From Bacteroidota bacterium (GTDB lineage: Bacteria; Bacteroidota; Bacteroidia; UKL13-3), in the NCBI GenBank assembly GCA_947464275.1, contig CANHVU010000001.1, positions 58,993-122,992 on the forward strand: a stretch of 64,000 bases of DNA. The letters are read 5' to 3'. Below are positions 17,541 to 26,125 of this stretch, piece by piece. The stretch's first letter is position 1. Each line of letters starts with the position of its first letter. Position numbers and translations under genes: made by a program. A model generated the notes under the pieces. The model worked only from the letters and a program-made list of their open reading frames with translations. It ran no database searches and had not been told where the DNA came from.

Positions 17541-19676
17541 TTATTTGTTTAAAACAATGTATTGATTGTAGTTATTTTTTAATTTATCAATCATATCATT
17601 CCATTGTTTAAAGTTACTTTTACTAATTTTCCCATTCTTTAAAGCAATAGATTTTGTATATCTAATAGCATTGCTAGTTTGCTCATACTTTAAAATCAAA
17701 CTAAACTCTGTATTGTCAATAATTAAATCTTGTGGGGTTGTCACTACTTTATATCCTTTAGGAATAAGATAAGTTATATCGTAAACATAATTTATTTTAT
17801 GATTAAATTGCATATCAAAAAAACGACCTGTATCGGCTTTATTACCTGAAAATTCTCTGTTAAAATCAGGCTTTAGCATTAGAGTATTTCCAACAGTAAA
17901 TAAATGGTTATTCACCATTAAATCGTAATTGATATTTATGTCAATATTTCGATTACTTAAATCTGTCGAATTAATATTACTAGCATCGATATCAATATCA
18001 TCAGGGTCAACAATATTATTTAAAACTGTATTTTTTTTATTTAAAGGAGAATAATGAAAAGCCCTCAGAATATTTGTTTTATTTTCACCTTTTATGGTTT
18101 CATACATTTTACCTTCTAAAGTACTTTCATTTAACAAAAAGGTGGCTTTTCTTAAATGTAAATTTCTATCAACAGGTAAATCAGGAATAGTATCAATAAA
18201 ATAGCTAGGCCCATTTTGAACCAATACCTGTCTGCCTTGAATTCTATCAGCATAATCATCAATTCCAATAAAGCTCTCTGTTGCGTCTAAGTAGTATTTT
18301 TTACCATTTAATATAAGAGTACAAATCATATGATTGTCAACAATTATACTTGGAATAGAGTAATCATAATTCAGATGTTTTGTTCCAACCCAAGTTAATC
18401 GAGCATCGTAACCTAAAGCGCAAAGCATATTTTTCAACAAATTAGCCATACCTTTACAATCACCGAATCTATTATTAAATACATTTTGACAAGCATCAGG
18501 TTTAAAGCCCGCAATACCATCTTCAAAAGCTACATATCTAATATTGTCCTGAACCCAATAAAAAACAGATTCAATTTTTTCTAAATCTGTATTTTTCCCT
18601 TCAGTAATAACTTTTAACTTTTCTATAAAAGGAGTGCTGTCATTTTCAACAGTGCTTACTATTTGAGCATAATGAGCATATAAATCGTTGGTATTTGCAA
18701 TTAATGGAATCGGTTTTTTTTCTTCTTTTTTAACCGAAGTTTTCGCCTTCACTTTTGACTTTTCCTCAACCTTAGTATCTGTTTTTTTCTCTTTAGGAAT
18801 AGCCTTACTGTATGCTTTAGCTAAATCGTAGTTAATTGATTTTACCAATATTACTATATGCGGTAAATTGTGAGAATTACCGGGCATATTGCTTTCTTTA
18901 TTTACTGCTTTTGTATCTTTTAATACATAAGTTACATAACTAACTTTTTCATTACTTTTTTCGTTTTTAAGAAGGCTTTTAACGTCCTCATCTTTTATTA
19001 AATATTTTTTATCTGATTTTTCAATATTAAATCCCGCAAAATTTTTTTCGATAATTTCAACATTTAAATAACTTGGAATAGCCAAAGTTATAACCTTTTC
19101 TTTTTGCGGAAAGCTTTCTAAAAAATATACACTGGTTAAATATTTGGCATCTTTAAAGTACCTTGAATAGTTAATGCGTAAATTGGTTCCTAATACTGGT
19201 AAATCTAATGCTATTTGAGCTTGCTTTGCATCTGAATAGAATATACCCCCACTTTGAAAATTGGTACTTATATAATCTTGTTTGTTAAAATTAGATGAAG
19301 GTTTTGTTCCTAATTTTACATTATAACCATCAAAACTAGTTTGATCATCAAAATATTCGAGTTTTTTAAATTTTACAAAATCTTTTGTGGCTATATATTT
19401 TTCAAACACCTCCTCTTTAACACCAATTGGATTTCCTTTTTTTAAATTATCGGCATAATAATCAAAATTGTAAGTGCTAACAATGTATTCTGCAATATAA
19501 TCAGGATTATCAGCGTATTTTTTCTTTAACTTAATCCCTTCCATTACATCTTTTTCTGTTACAACACCAAAATAACTTTCAATTAATGGACTTTTGCCAT
19601 GTCGTGGAATATATTTTGGTTTACATGAAAAAAACAATGTTACAATTAGTGAAATAGACAGTAATTTTATTTTCAT
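17541..19676 (-). CDS. DUF3857/transglutaminase-like lipoprotein, 711 aa
   Basis: The N-terminus has a lipobox with Cys18 (LFFSC). After a DUF3857-like N-terminal domain (about 110-250) and a lysine-rich linker (about 290-321) comes a transglutaminase-like core with the full catalytic set: Cys407 in FGDCKGM, His449 in VDNHMIC and Asp464 in YYLDATE. A C-terminal beta domain with a DUF2569-free, DUF3858-like pattern follows. Members of this class are thought to act as proteases, amidases or cross-linkers at the envelope. First gene of a three-gene operon; 15 bases to the next. Substrate unknown. Confidence 0.85.
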   Translation of the reverse strand: MKIKLLSISLIVTLFFSCKPKYIPRHGKSPLIESYFGVVTEKDVMEGIKLKKKYADNPDYIAEYIVSTYNFDYYADNLKKGNPIGVKEEVFEKYIATKDFVKFKKLEYFDDQTSFDGYNVKLGTKPSSNFNKQDYISTNFQSGGIFYSDAKQAQIALDLPVLGTNLRINYSRYFKDAKYLTSVYFLESFPQKEKVITLAIPSYLNVEIIEKNFAGFNIEKSDKKYLIKDEDVKSLLKNEKSNEKVSYVTYVLKDTKAVNKESNMPGNSHNLPHIVILVKSINYDLAKAYSKAIPKEKKTDTKVEEKSKVKAKTSVKKEEKKPIPLIANTNDLYAHYAQIVSTVENDSTPFIEKLKVITEGKNTDLEKIESVFYWVQDNIRYVAFEDGIAGFKPDACQNVFNNRFGDCKGMANLLKNMLCALGYDARLTWVGTKHLNYDYSIPSIIVDNHMICTLILNGKKYYLDATESFIGIDDYADRIQGRQVLVQNGPSYFIDTIPDLPVDRNLHLRKATFLLNESTLEGKMYETIKGENKTNILRAFHYSPLNKKNTVLNNIVDPDDIDIDASNINSTDLSNRNIDININYDLMVNNHLFTVGNTLMLKPDFNREFSGNKADTGRFFDMQFNHKINYVYDITYLIPKGYKVVTTPQDLIIDNTEFSLILKYEQTSNAIRYTKSIALKNGKISKSNFKQWNDMIDKLKNNYNQYIVLNK

Positions 19677-19974
19677 TTTAAGTACAATTTCTTCAAATAA
19701 ATAAAAAAAATTCTATTATCAAAACACTAGAATAATTAATTTTAGAACCAAAGAAAGTTTTTTCTAAAAAAACAGGAAATCAAATCAAATAGGCTTCATG
19801 TTAAAAGTTACTACTTAAAACTATTTTAGGTCGTTTTCATATATTCGTCAAATACTTTCTTCATTCAAAACTCAGCAAAATAATTCCAATTCAATAAAAA
19901 TCGGCAGTTATGTCAGTATTTTAACTTGGTTGTTAATTTGTATATTGCCAACTATATTTTTTAAATAAACAACA
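19677..19974. other. Divergent intergenic region before lemA
   Basis: Nearly 300 AT-rich bases between divergent genes. No gene, repeat or full promoter consensus is clear; a weak TAATTTG near 19934 may belong to lemA. Confidence 0.35.
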
Positions 19975-20565
19975 ATGAAAAAAGGAACGATTATTTTATT
20001 AGCAGTGCTTGGCGGAATTTTTTTATTATTAATGAACGGATGTTCAAGTTATAATAATATGGTTTCGAAACAAACAGCAACCGAAGGTGCTTGGGCCAAG
20101 GTTCAAAGTGCTTACCAACGTAGGTTAGATTTAATTCCAAATTTAGTAGCTACCGTTAAAGGTGCAGCAAATTTTGAACAAAAAACCCTAACCGATGTAA
20201 TTGAGGCAAGAGCAAAAGCTAGCTCTATTCAAGTAGATCCAAACAAATTAACACCTGAAAATATTAAGAAATTTCAAGGTGCACAAGGCGAGTTAAGCCA
20301 AGCTTTAGGCCGCTTGATGGTAGTTTCGGAGCAATATCCTCAGTTAAGAGCTACTCAGAACTTTAGCGAGTTACAAAGCCAAATAGAAGGAACAGAAAAC
20401 CGCATTAAAGTAGAAAGAGATAACTTTAACGATGCTGTAACCGATTACAATACTTATATCAAAAAATTCCCACAAGTAATTTACAGTGGCATGTTTGGTT
20501 TTGATAAAAAAGGATTTTTTGAAGCTGACGCTGCTGCCCAAAAAGCACCAGAAGTTAAGTTTTAA
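19975..20565 (+). CDS. lemA: LemA family protein
   Basis: A single N-terminal membrane segment (about 5-22) is followed by a helical-bundle domain typical of LemA: YNNMVSKQTATEGAWAKVQSAYQRR, then LIPNLV and the conserved coiled helices through NYNTYIKKFPQ. At 196 aa it is of normal length. LemA proteins often lie next to TPM/YgcG genes, as here (99 bases further on), and the trio is assumed to work at the membrane, but its role is not known. Between lemA and the next gene lies a repeat hairpin. Confidence 0.92.
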   Translation: MKKGTIILLAVLGGIFLLLMNGCSSYNNMVSKQTATEGAWAKVQSAYQRRLDLIPNLVATVKGAANFEQKTLTDVIEARAKASSIQVDPNKLTPENIKKFQGAQGELSQALGRLMVVSEQYPQLRATQNFSELQSQIEGTENRIKVERDNFNDAVTDYNTYIKKFPQVIYSGMFGFDKKGFFEADAAAQKAPEVKF

Positions 20566-20582
20566 TTAGTAATTTAATTATT

Positions 20583-20636
20583 GCACTTCGGCTTCGCTCA
20601 GTGTCCGCATCAGGGCCACTGAGCCTGTCGAAGTGC
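20583..20636. repeat. CACTGAG-type hairpin repeat
   Basis: GCACTTCGgCTTCGCTCAGTG pairs with CACTGAGcctgtCGAAGTGC, a GC-rich hairpin very unlike the flanks. It lies between two cotranscribed-looking genes. The arms match the widespread 'cacttcgacttcgctcagtg' type of Bacteroidota intergenic repeat that I recall. Confidence 0.8.
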
Positions 20637-20663
20637 TTTTAAAAATAGGTTTAAACAACAAAC

Positions 20664-21110
20664 ATGTCAGAACAATTTTTTAGTAAACGCCAACAAGAAA
20701 GCATAGTTACGGCCATTCAAAATGCCGAATTAAATACTTCGGGCGAAATACGTGTACATATAGAACCTCATTGCAAACAAGAGGTTATGGAGCGTGCCAA
20801 ACAAGTATTTGAAGAGCTTAATATGCACCAAACGGAACTAAAAAATGGTGTTTTGTTTTACTTAGCCTATTTAGATAAAAAATTTGCCATACTTGGCGAT
20901 AGTGGCATACACCTAAAAGTAACTGATGCTTTTTGGAATGAAGAAAAAGAATTAATGAAAACTCATTTTGCCAAAGGGCAATTTACTGAAGGCCTTTGCC
21001 TAGCTATTGAAAAAGCAGGACAAAGACTCAAGGAACATTTTCCTTACCAAAGAAATGATGTAAATGAGTTAAGCAACGATATTTCGTTTGGAGGTGACCA
21101 TGAAGCATAA
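20664..21110 (+). CDS. TPM domain protein without signal peptide, 148 aa
   Basis: The protein is a short TPM (TLP18.3/Psb32/MOLO-1) domain, recognisable by SGEIRVHIEP near the start, GVLFYLAYLDKKFAILGDSGIH in the middle and the closing GLCLAIEKAGQRLKEHFP. It has no signal or membrane segment, so it is cytoplasmic, unlike its downstream neighbour. The two genes overlap by 11 bases (the next ATG lies inside the GDHEA end), pointing to coupled translation. Function unknown; some TPM proteins have acid-phosphatase activity. Confidence 0.85.
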   Translation: MSEQFFSKRQQESIVTAIQNAELNTSGEIRVHIEPHCKQEVMERAKQVFEELNMHQTELKNGVLFYLAYLDKKFAILGDSGIHLKVTDAFWNEEKELMKTHFAKGQFTEGLCLAIEKAGQRLKEHFPYQRNDVNELSNDISFGGDHEA

Positions 21111-21855
21111 ATTAGCCCTCATTTTTAGTTTATGTTTACTGTTTACTCAGTTATTTGCCAAAGAAACTCCTCCTTTACCCAACCCTCCTACTTTTGTAAA
21201 CGATTATGCAGGTGCTTTGCAAGCCGATGAAAAAGCTGCATTGGAACAAAAATTATATACTTATTTCAAGCAAACATCCACCCAAATAGTTATTGTAATT
21301 GAACAATCACTGGAGGGGGATGATGCTTTTGGATACTCGCAAAAACTAGCTCAAAGCTGGGGAATAGGCGAAAAAGACAAAAAAAATGGATTGCTTATTT
21401 ATGTGGCTTTAGCTGAACGTAAAATGCGTATTCAGGTTGGTTACGGACTTGAAGGAGCCATGACGGATGCTATTTCAAAACGCGTTATTGATGGTATTTT
21501 AAAACCAAATTTTAAACAACAAGCTTATTATAATGGCTTCAACGAAGCCACTGACGCCATTATTAAAACCATAGCAGGCGAGGGTTTTACCAACGATAGA
21601 AAAGCTAATAAAGAAAAAATGCCTTGGGGCTTAATTATTATTATTGCCATTGTATTGATTGCAGTATTTTTAAGAGGAGGCAAAGGTGGACGCAGAGGCG
21701 GTGGTGGTGGCGGAATAGCCGAAGCATTACTTTGGGGAACATTAGCCAATGGCGGATTTTCTGGCCGTGGTGGCTCTGGAGGCGTAGGTGATAGTGGTTT
21801 TGGTGGATTTGGTGGCGGAAGTTTTGGTGGTGGCGGTGCTGGTGGCGATTGGTAA
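21100..21855 (+). CDS. TPM domain membrane protein with Gly-rich tail (YgcG-like), 251 aa
   Basis: I choose the ATG at 21100, which opens a clean signal peptide (basic MKHK, hydrophobic core, LFAK end); an in-frame ATG four codons earlier is less fitting. The periplasmic TPM domain spans about 28-155 (NDYAGALQ, IVIVIEQSLEG, KKNGLLIYVALAERKMRIQVGYGLEG). A transmembrane helix (about 172-190) precedes a long glycine-rich tail with runs of GGG and SGG. The pattern matches the YgcG family seen with LemA. It overlaps the upstream TPM gene by 11 bases. Role unknown. Confidence 0.9.
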   Translation: MKHKLALIFSLCLLFTQLFAKETPPLPNPPTFVNDYAGALQADEKAALEQKLYTYFKQTSTQIVIVIEQSLEGDDAFGYSQKLAQSWGIGEKDKKNGLLIYVALAERKMRIQVGYGLEGAMTDAISKRVIDGILKPNFKQQAYYNGFNEATDAIIKTIAGEGFTNDRKANKEKMPWGLIIIIAIVLIAVFLRGGKGGRRGGGGGGIAEALLWGTLANGGFSGRGGSGGVGDSGFGGFGGGSFGGGGAGGDW

Positions 21856-21871
21856 ATAACATATTTTAGTG

Positions 21872-22342
21872 ATGAAAATTACTAAACCTATTTGGATGAA
21901 AAACTTTTTTATTCGATTTAACCATATTGATAAATCGAATAAATTTATTAGAAATACGGGCATTATTTGGACAGCATTTGTTTTATTTTTATTTATTCCA
22001 GAAGAACTTATTAATTTGTATGTAAGTGAAAATGGCACAATAGTGAATGCTACAATTACTGAAATGCCAGATAATTGTGGCAGCAGAAAAATGTACGCCA
22101 GTTTTGAAATAAATAATAAGGTAATTGATAAAAGAGACCGAAAGCTTTCGGTCTGGAAATCGTTTTGTAACGATTATAAACTTGGTGATTCTGTGCCCAT
22201 GTATTTTCACAACACCTTTCCAAACAATACTGTATTTGAAATACATAAAGGTTCAAAGATAAATTCTGAACTATTTTCAAGTGTATTATTGCTACTCTTA
22301 GGGATATTTATGATAAAATACGCTTATAAAAGTTCACGATAA
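21872..22342 (+). CDS. Two-TM membrane protein interrupted by a repeat palindrome, 156 aa
   Basis: The preferred start is the ATG at 21872 (a GTG lies one codon before). Two hydrophobic segments (about 29-47 and 133-151) enclose a soluble loop of some 85 residues with two cysteines near 67 and 97, a layout seen in DUF3592-like proteins. Unusually, the loop's DNA contains the perfect 18-bp palindrome GACCGAAAGCTTTCGGTC (22136-22153), which is read as RDRKLSV. The same palindrome family occurs in nearby intergenic DNA. Either the repeat was inserted in frame or it arose by chance. Function unknown. Confidence 0.6.
   Translation: MKITKPIWMKNFFIRFNHIDKSNKFIRNTGIIWTAFVLFLFIPEELINLYVSENGTIVNATITEMPDNCGSRKMYASFEINNKVIDKRDRKLSVWKSFCNDYKLGDSVPMYFHNTFPNNTVFEIHKGSKINSELFSSVLLLLLGIFMIKYAYKSSR
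22136..22153. repeat. CCGAAAGCTTTCGG palindrome inside a gene
   Basis: GACCGAAAGCTTTCGGTC, 18 bp, fully self-complementary, in the coding region of the two-TM protein. Confidence 0.8.
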
Positions 22343-22385
22343 ATCAATACCGTTTAGTAAGCTTTTTTACTCTTATTAATATTCG

Positions 22386-22459
22386 TTTCGTCCGAAAGCT
22401 TTCGGACTTCGCTCAACGACCGCGGAAATTGAGCGAATACAGAAAGCTTTCGGACGAAA
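22386..22459. repeat. Nested CCGAAAGCTTTCGG repeat element
   Basis: The palindrome GTCCGAAAGCTTTCGGAC (22390-22407) starts the element, and its outer arm TTTCGTCCGAAAGCTTTC (22386-22403) is repeated inverted at 22442-22459. Between them TTCGCTCAA (22408-22416) pairs with TTGAGCGAA (22429-22437). The element can fold into a cruciform-like structure. Confidence 0.8.
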
Positions 22460-22487
22460 TGTATTTCCATTAACTAATAGACATTGA

Positions 22488-23249
22488 ATGATAAATTACG
22501 AAAACGCTTTAGCTGAAATTCAAACCAAACTTGGGCAACATAGCTTAAATGAAAAACCATCAGGCATTGCTAATTTGCAAAATTATATTGGCACCCAATA
22601 CCATTTTTATGCCTTAAAAAATCCAACAGTTCAAGCCATTTTTAAAAAAGGTTTTACTTTTAGCAATGAACCAATAGGGGCTCAAATGGAACTATACACC
22701 CAACTTTGGAACCAAAGTAATTGCTACGAAATAATGTACCTTAGTTTGATGCACTTAACGGTTTTTAGTAAAAAGAATAAAGGTTTAGTAGCACACGAAA
22801 CAGCTAAAAGCTTTTTACCTAAAATAGATAACTGGGCACATAGTGATTTCTTGTCAAGCATTATTGGCCGAAATATGATGTATGATGAATCAGCCATTTA
22901 TAACGACTTAAAAACACTGAATAAAAGCCCAAACTTATGGGAAAGACGCACATCATTAGTGCCACTTGTTTACCATTTAAAAAACAAAAAATTCATGTTG
23001 AATGAAACCGATTTCATTCAATTAATTGACCCACTGATAAACGATAAAGAATATTTTGTACAAAAAGCAATTGGTTGGTTATTGCGCGAATTTGGCTTAC
23101 GTTTTCCAAACGAATTATTGCAATTTTTATATAAAAATACTCCTCAAATTAGCAGTGTTGCTTTTGCCTCAGCCACCGAAAAAATTAGCATTCACGACAA
23201 AGAACAATTGAAAAAAATAAGGGCCGATTTTAAGAAACTCAAAATTTAA
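22488..23249 (+). CDS. DNA alkylation repair protein, AlkD-like
   Basis: AlkD-type enzymes are HEAT-repeat DNA glycosylases that remove bulky or positively charged N3/N7-alkyl bases. Markers here are the DNWAHSDFLSS block (114-123; Trp116, Asp120, equivalent to the catalytic aspartate region), PNLWERRTSLVPL (about 147-159), and DKEYFVQKAIGWLLREFG (about 180-197). The protein is helical throughout and 253 aa long, slightly longer than typical AlkD. It follows a repeat element, with no signal peptide. Confident in the family, less in substrate. Confidence 0.85.
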   Translation: MINYENALAEIQTKLGQHSLNEKPSGIANLQNYIGTQYHFYALKNPTVQAIFKKGFTFSNEPIGAQMELYTQLWNQSNCYEIMYLSLMHLTVFSKKNKGLVAHETAKSFLPKIDNWAHSDFLSSIIGRNMMYDESAIYNDLKTLNKSPNLWERRTSLVPLVYHLKNKKFMLNETDFIQLIDPLINDKEYFVQKAIGWLLREFGLRFPNELLQFLYKNTPQISSVAFASATEKISIHDKEQLKKIRADFKKLKI

Positions 23250-23300
23250 CTGATTTTATTGCAGGGTTTTTATATTTTCGTTTTACTTAAAATAATTACT

Positions 23301-24017
23301 ATGCTTGAACAAACCGATTTAACCAAAATACTTGTTTTAGATATTGAAACTGTTCCACAATTTGCTGCTTTTGAACAATTGCCTGAACGTTGGAAAGACC
23401 TGTGGGAAAAGAAAGCAGCAACCATAAAAAAAGACAGTTTACAAACCACCGAAGAACTTTATCCTCGCTCAGGTATTTATGCAGAGTTTGGTAAAATAGT
23501 TTGCATATCGGTTGGTTACTTTGTTAAAGGCGATAATTACCAATTTAGGGTAAAATCAATTTATGGCCATAATGAAGGTGAATTACTAACCAATTTTTGC
23601 CAAATGCTAACGCGCCATTTTAACGAACCCGACCATTTGTTATGCGCTCATAATGGCAAAGAGTTTGATTTTCCTTATATATCGAGAAGGTGTGTGGTGA
23701 ATAAAATTAAATTGCCTGAAAGCATCAAAACCGAAGGTAAAAAACCTTGGGAAGTAAAACATTTAGACACCATGGAACTATGGAAATTTGGTGATTATAA
23801 AAGCTATACTTCGCTTGATTTATTGGCTGCTTTATTTAACATAGAAACCCCAAAAGACGATATAGACGGAAGCCAAGTTTGGAAAGTTTATTGGCAAGAA
23901 AACAACATAGAAAGAATTAAAAATTATTGCCAAAAAGATGTGGTAACCGTTGCCCAAATTCTCCTTAGTTTTAGAGGAGAAACTCTTTTGAGCGAAGCTG
24001 ATATTATTGCAGTATAA
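23301..24017 (+). CDS. Predicted 3'-5' exonuclease, PolB-like (RNase H fold), 238 aa
   Basis: The start at 23301 places VLDIETVP at 12-19, giving the DEDD-type acidic pair Asp14/Glu16; the longer frame from 23259 adds a hydrophobic 14-residue lead that looks spurious. Other expected motifs follow: CAHNGKEFDFPYISRRC (Exo II, about 116-132) and NYCQKDVVTVAQ (Exo III with Asp near 213). This matches the DNA_pol_B_exo2 family (PF10108), stand-alone proofreading-like exonucleases of unknown pathway. It lies about 50 bases after the AlkD-like gene, a possible repair pair. Confidence 0.88.
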   Translation: MLEQTDLTKILVLDIETVPQFAAFEQLPERWKDLWEKKAATIKKDSLQTTEELYPRSGIYAEFGKIVCISVGYFVKGDNYQFRVKSIYGHNEGELLTNFCQMLTRHFNEPDHLLCAHNGKEFDFPYISRRCVVNKIKLPESIKTEGKKPWEVKHLDTMELWKFGDYKSYTSLDLLAALFNIETPKDDIDGSQVWKVYWQENNIERIKNYCQKDVVTVAQILLSFRGETLLSEADIIAV

Positions 24018-24059
24018 TTTCAATAACATTTTTACAATTATAATTTACTTTACTCAAAA

Positions 24060-24749
24060 ATGGTTACTATAAGTCAATTCGAATTTAGATTATTAATAGC
24101 ATTACTTTTAGGTGCTGCCATTGGTTTTGAGCGTCAGTGGCGACATAAAATGGCGGGAGTAAAAACCAATGCTTTGGTATCGTTAGGTTCGGCTTTGTTT
24201 ATACTTTTAGCTGCTAAAATTACGGGCGATAATTCCAGTTCAGCACGTATTGCAGCACAAATTGTTACCGGCATTGGTTTTTTAGGCGCGGGTGCCATTA
24301 TGAAAGAAGGATTTAATGTATCGGGTTTAAACACTGCTGCTACTATTTGGTGTAGTGGAGCCGTGGGTTGTTTGGCAGGTTTAGGCTTTTGGTACGAAGC
24401 CAGTATTGGAACTTTTTTTGTTATCATTTCTCATTTGGTATTGCGCCCAGTTGAAAATCGAATTGAAAAACGCACCAATAGCAACAATGGAAATAGCCTA
24501 TATAGGTTAACTATTAAGTGTGGCTTGTTGGTAAAAGATGATGTACGAGAAAGTATTTTTAAATCAATTGCAGTGCACCATAATTTAAAAGTAAGTACTT
24601 ATAATGTAGAATTTGTAACCGAACAAAATGTAAACATCGAAATTATGTTCAAAGTAATTGATAAACCCGATGAAGACATTTTGCTCATTAACAATACCAT
24701 TAATCAATTAGCAAATATTCAATTAATCAAATGGGAAAGTGTTGATTAG
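24060..24749 (+). CDS. MgtC/SapB family membrane protein
   Basis: Four to five transmembrane segments cover residues 8-130, with the family motifs GFERQWRHKMAGVKTNALV (23-41) and GFNVSGLNTAATIWCSGAVG (about 85-104). A soluble C-terminal ACT-like domain (about 145-229) follows. The family is best known for MgtC of Salmonella, linked to Mg2+ limitation and intramacrophage growth; other members have unclear roles. The gene ends 3 bases before the convergent rlmB stop, without a terminator between. Confidence 0.9.
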   Translation: MVTISQFEFRLLIALLLGAAIGFERQWRHKMAGVKTNALVSLGSALFILLAAKITGDNSSSARIAAQIVTGIGFLGAGAIMKEGFNVSGLNTAATIWCSGAVGCLAGLGFWYEASIGTFFVIISHLVLRPVENRIEKRTNSNNGNSLYRLTIKCGLLVKDDVRESIFKSIAVHHNLKVSTYNVEFVTEQNVNIEIMFKVIDKPDEDILLINNTINQLANIQLIKWESVD

Positions 24750-24752
24750 AAA

Positions 24753-25526
24753 CTAATTACTAATTCTTTGTCTTACTGTTTCGTATAAAGCTATTCCTGC
24801 AGCCACACTCACATTAAGCGATTGCACACCAAACTCCAAAGGTATTTTAGCCATTTCGGTGCATTTTTTTATAATATCAGGACTAATACCTGTTTCTTCA
24901 TTACCCATAATAATGGCTACAGGCGCAGTTAAATCTATTTCATGAAAATTCTTTTTGGCTTTTTCGCTACAAGCTATGGTTAATACGCCACTTTGGTTTA
25001 ATAATTCCATTACTGTTTTGTAGTTTTTTTCTCGACAAATAGGAATATGCATCAATGCTCCTGCCGATGTTTTTACAGCATCTTCGTTAATAGGCGCATT
25101 ATCGTTAGTTGGAATTACAATGGCATTTACTCCTGCGCAATAAGCCGAACGCGCAATAGCTCCCAGGTTTCTCACATCTGTAATTCTATCCAGCACCAAT
25201 ATAAATGGCGTTTTCCCTTCTTCAAAAAGTTGAGGAATAATATCTTCAATTTTTTGAAAAGTAATAGGCGATAAATAAGCCATTACACCTTGATGATTTT
25301 TTTGTTGTAAAAAAGTAAACTTTTCCTTTGGTGCATATTGAAAAGGCACATCCAATTCCTTGCATTTTTTTAAAATATCGCTCAACAAATCGCTTTTTAC
25401 TGCCTGTTGAACTATAATTTTATTAATGTCTTTGCCAGCCATTAATGCTTCTAAAACTGCATGTTGGCCGTATATTAACTGACTTGTATCTACTGGTTTT
25501 GGATTGTGTTTTGGGTAAAATGCCAT
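24753..25526 (-). CDS. rlmB: 23S rRNA (guanosine(2251)-2'-O)-methyltransferase RlmB
   Basis: A SPOUT-class methyltransferase. The N-terminal L30e-like domain (about 15-90: YGQHAVLEALMAGKDINKI, CKELDVPF) precedes the knotted SAM-binding domain with FILVLDRITDVRNLGAIARSAYCAGV (about 101-126), MGNEETGIS (about 208-216) and the closing LNVSVAAGIALYETVRQR (about 237-254). The 257-aa length fits RlmB/TrmH family 3; other family members are possible, but the motif set favours RlmB. Divergent from the GNAT gene. Confidence 0.9.
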   Translation of the reverse strand: MAFYPKHNPKPVDTSQLIYGQHAVLEALMAGKDINKIIVQQAVKSDLLSDILKKCKELDVPFQYAPKEKFTFLQQKNHQGVMAYLSPITFQKIEDIIPQLFEEGKTPFILVLDRITDVRNLGAIARSAYCAGVNAIVIPTNDNAPINEDAVKTSAGALMHIPICREKNYKTVMELLNQSGVLTIACSEKAKKNFHEIDLTAPVAIIMGNEETGISPDIIKKCTEMAKIPLEFGVQSLNVSVAAGIALYETVRQRISN

Positions 25527-25612
25527 AACTGCAAATAAAAGCTTTTTAAACCTATTTAAGTCTTTAAAAATTAAACCTTAATTTCTATCATTGCCAACCC
25601 AAAAACATACTT

Positions 25613-26125
25613 ATGGAAACTAAAATGGTAATTTGTACTCAAAAACACAGAGCGGTATTAACCGATATTGGTGCTACTACTTTTTACGATTCGTACAGGC
25701 ACGAAAATACCGAAGCCGATATGCAAGCCTATATTGCCAATACTTATACCATTGAAAAATTGGCTCAAAATTTAAGTAATCCAAACATTGTTTATTTTTT
25801 AGCTTATAATCATTTGGGCGATGCAGGTTATATTAAACTTTTATTGAATCAAACTAACGAAAAACTACAAGGCACAAGTGCTGAGATAGAAAAAATATAT
25901 GTGCGCCAAGTTTTTCATGGCAAAGGTGTAGCGCAGCAATTAATGCAGTTTACCATTGATTATTGTAAACAGCAAAGTTATACAAATTTGTATCTTGGTG
26001 TTTGGCAAGAAAACCACAAAGCCCTCAAATTTTACGATAAAATTGGATTTAAAACATTCGATACGCGTACCTTTCAACTTGGCGAAAGGCTTTGCGATGA
26101 CTATATGCTCAATTTGGTGTTATAA
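25613..26125 (+). CDS. GNAT family N-acetyltransferase, 170 aa
   Basis: GNAT enzymes transfer an acetyl group from acetyl-CoA. The acetyl-CoA loop is VRQVFHGKGVAQQLMQ (about 97-112, the Q/RxxGxG/A type), preceded by the strand IEKIYV and followed by LYLGVWQENHKALKFYDKIGFK, with the Tyr general-acid candidate in the NHKALKFYDKIGF block. The closest known behaviour is that of PaiA-like or small-molecule acetyltransferases. Substrate not predictable. Its end overlaps the convergent YdeI-like gene by 6 bases. Confidence 0.88.
   Translation: METKMVICTQKHRAVLTDIGATTFYDSYRHENTEADMQAYIANTYTIEKLAQNLSNPNIVYFLAYNHLGDAGYIKLLLNQTNEKLQGTSAEIEKIYVRQVFHGKGVAQQLMQFTIDYCKQQSYTNLYLGVWQENHKALKFYDKIGFKTFDTRTFQLGERLCDDYMLNLVL

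Noticed and set aside
21528..22038. Minus-strand frames opposite the TPM/Gly-rich gene
   Set aside because: They come from the GGC-rich codons of the glycine tail read backwards; no signal, motif or ribosome site.
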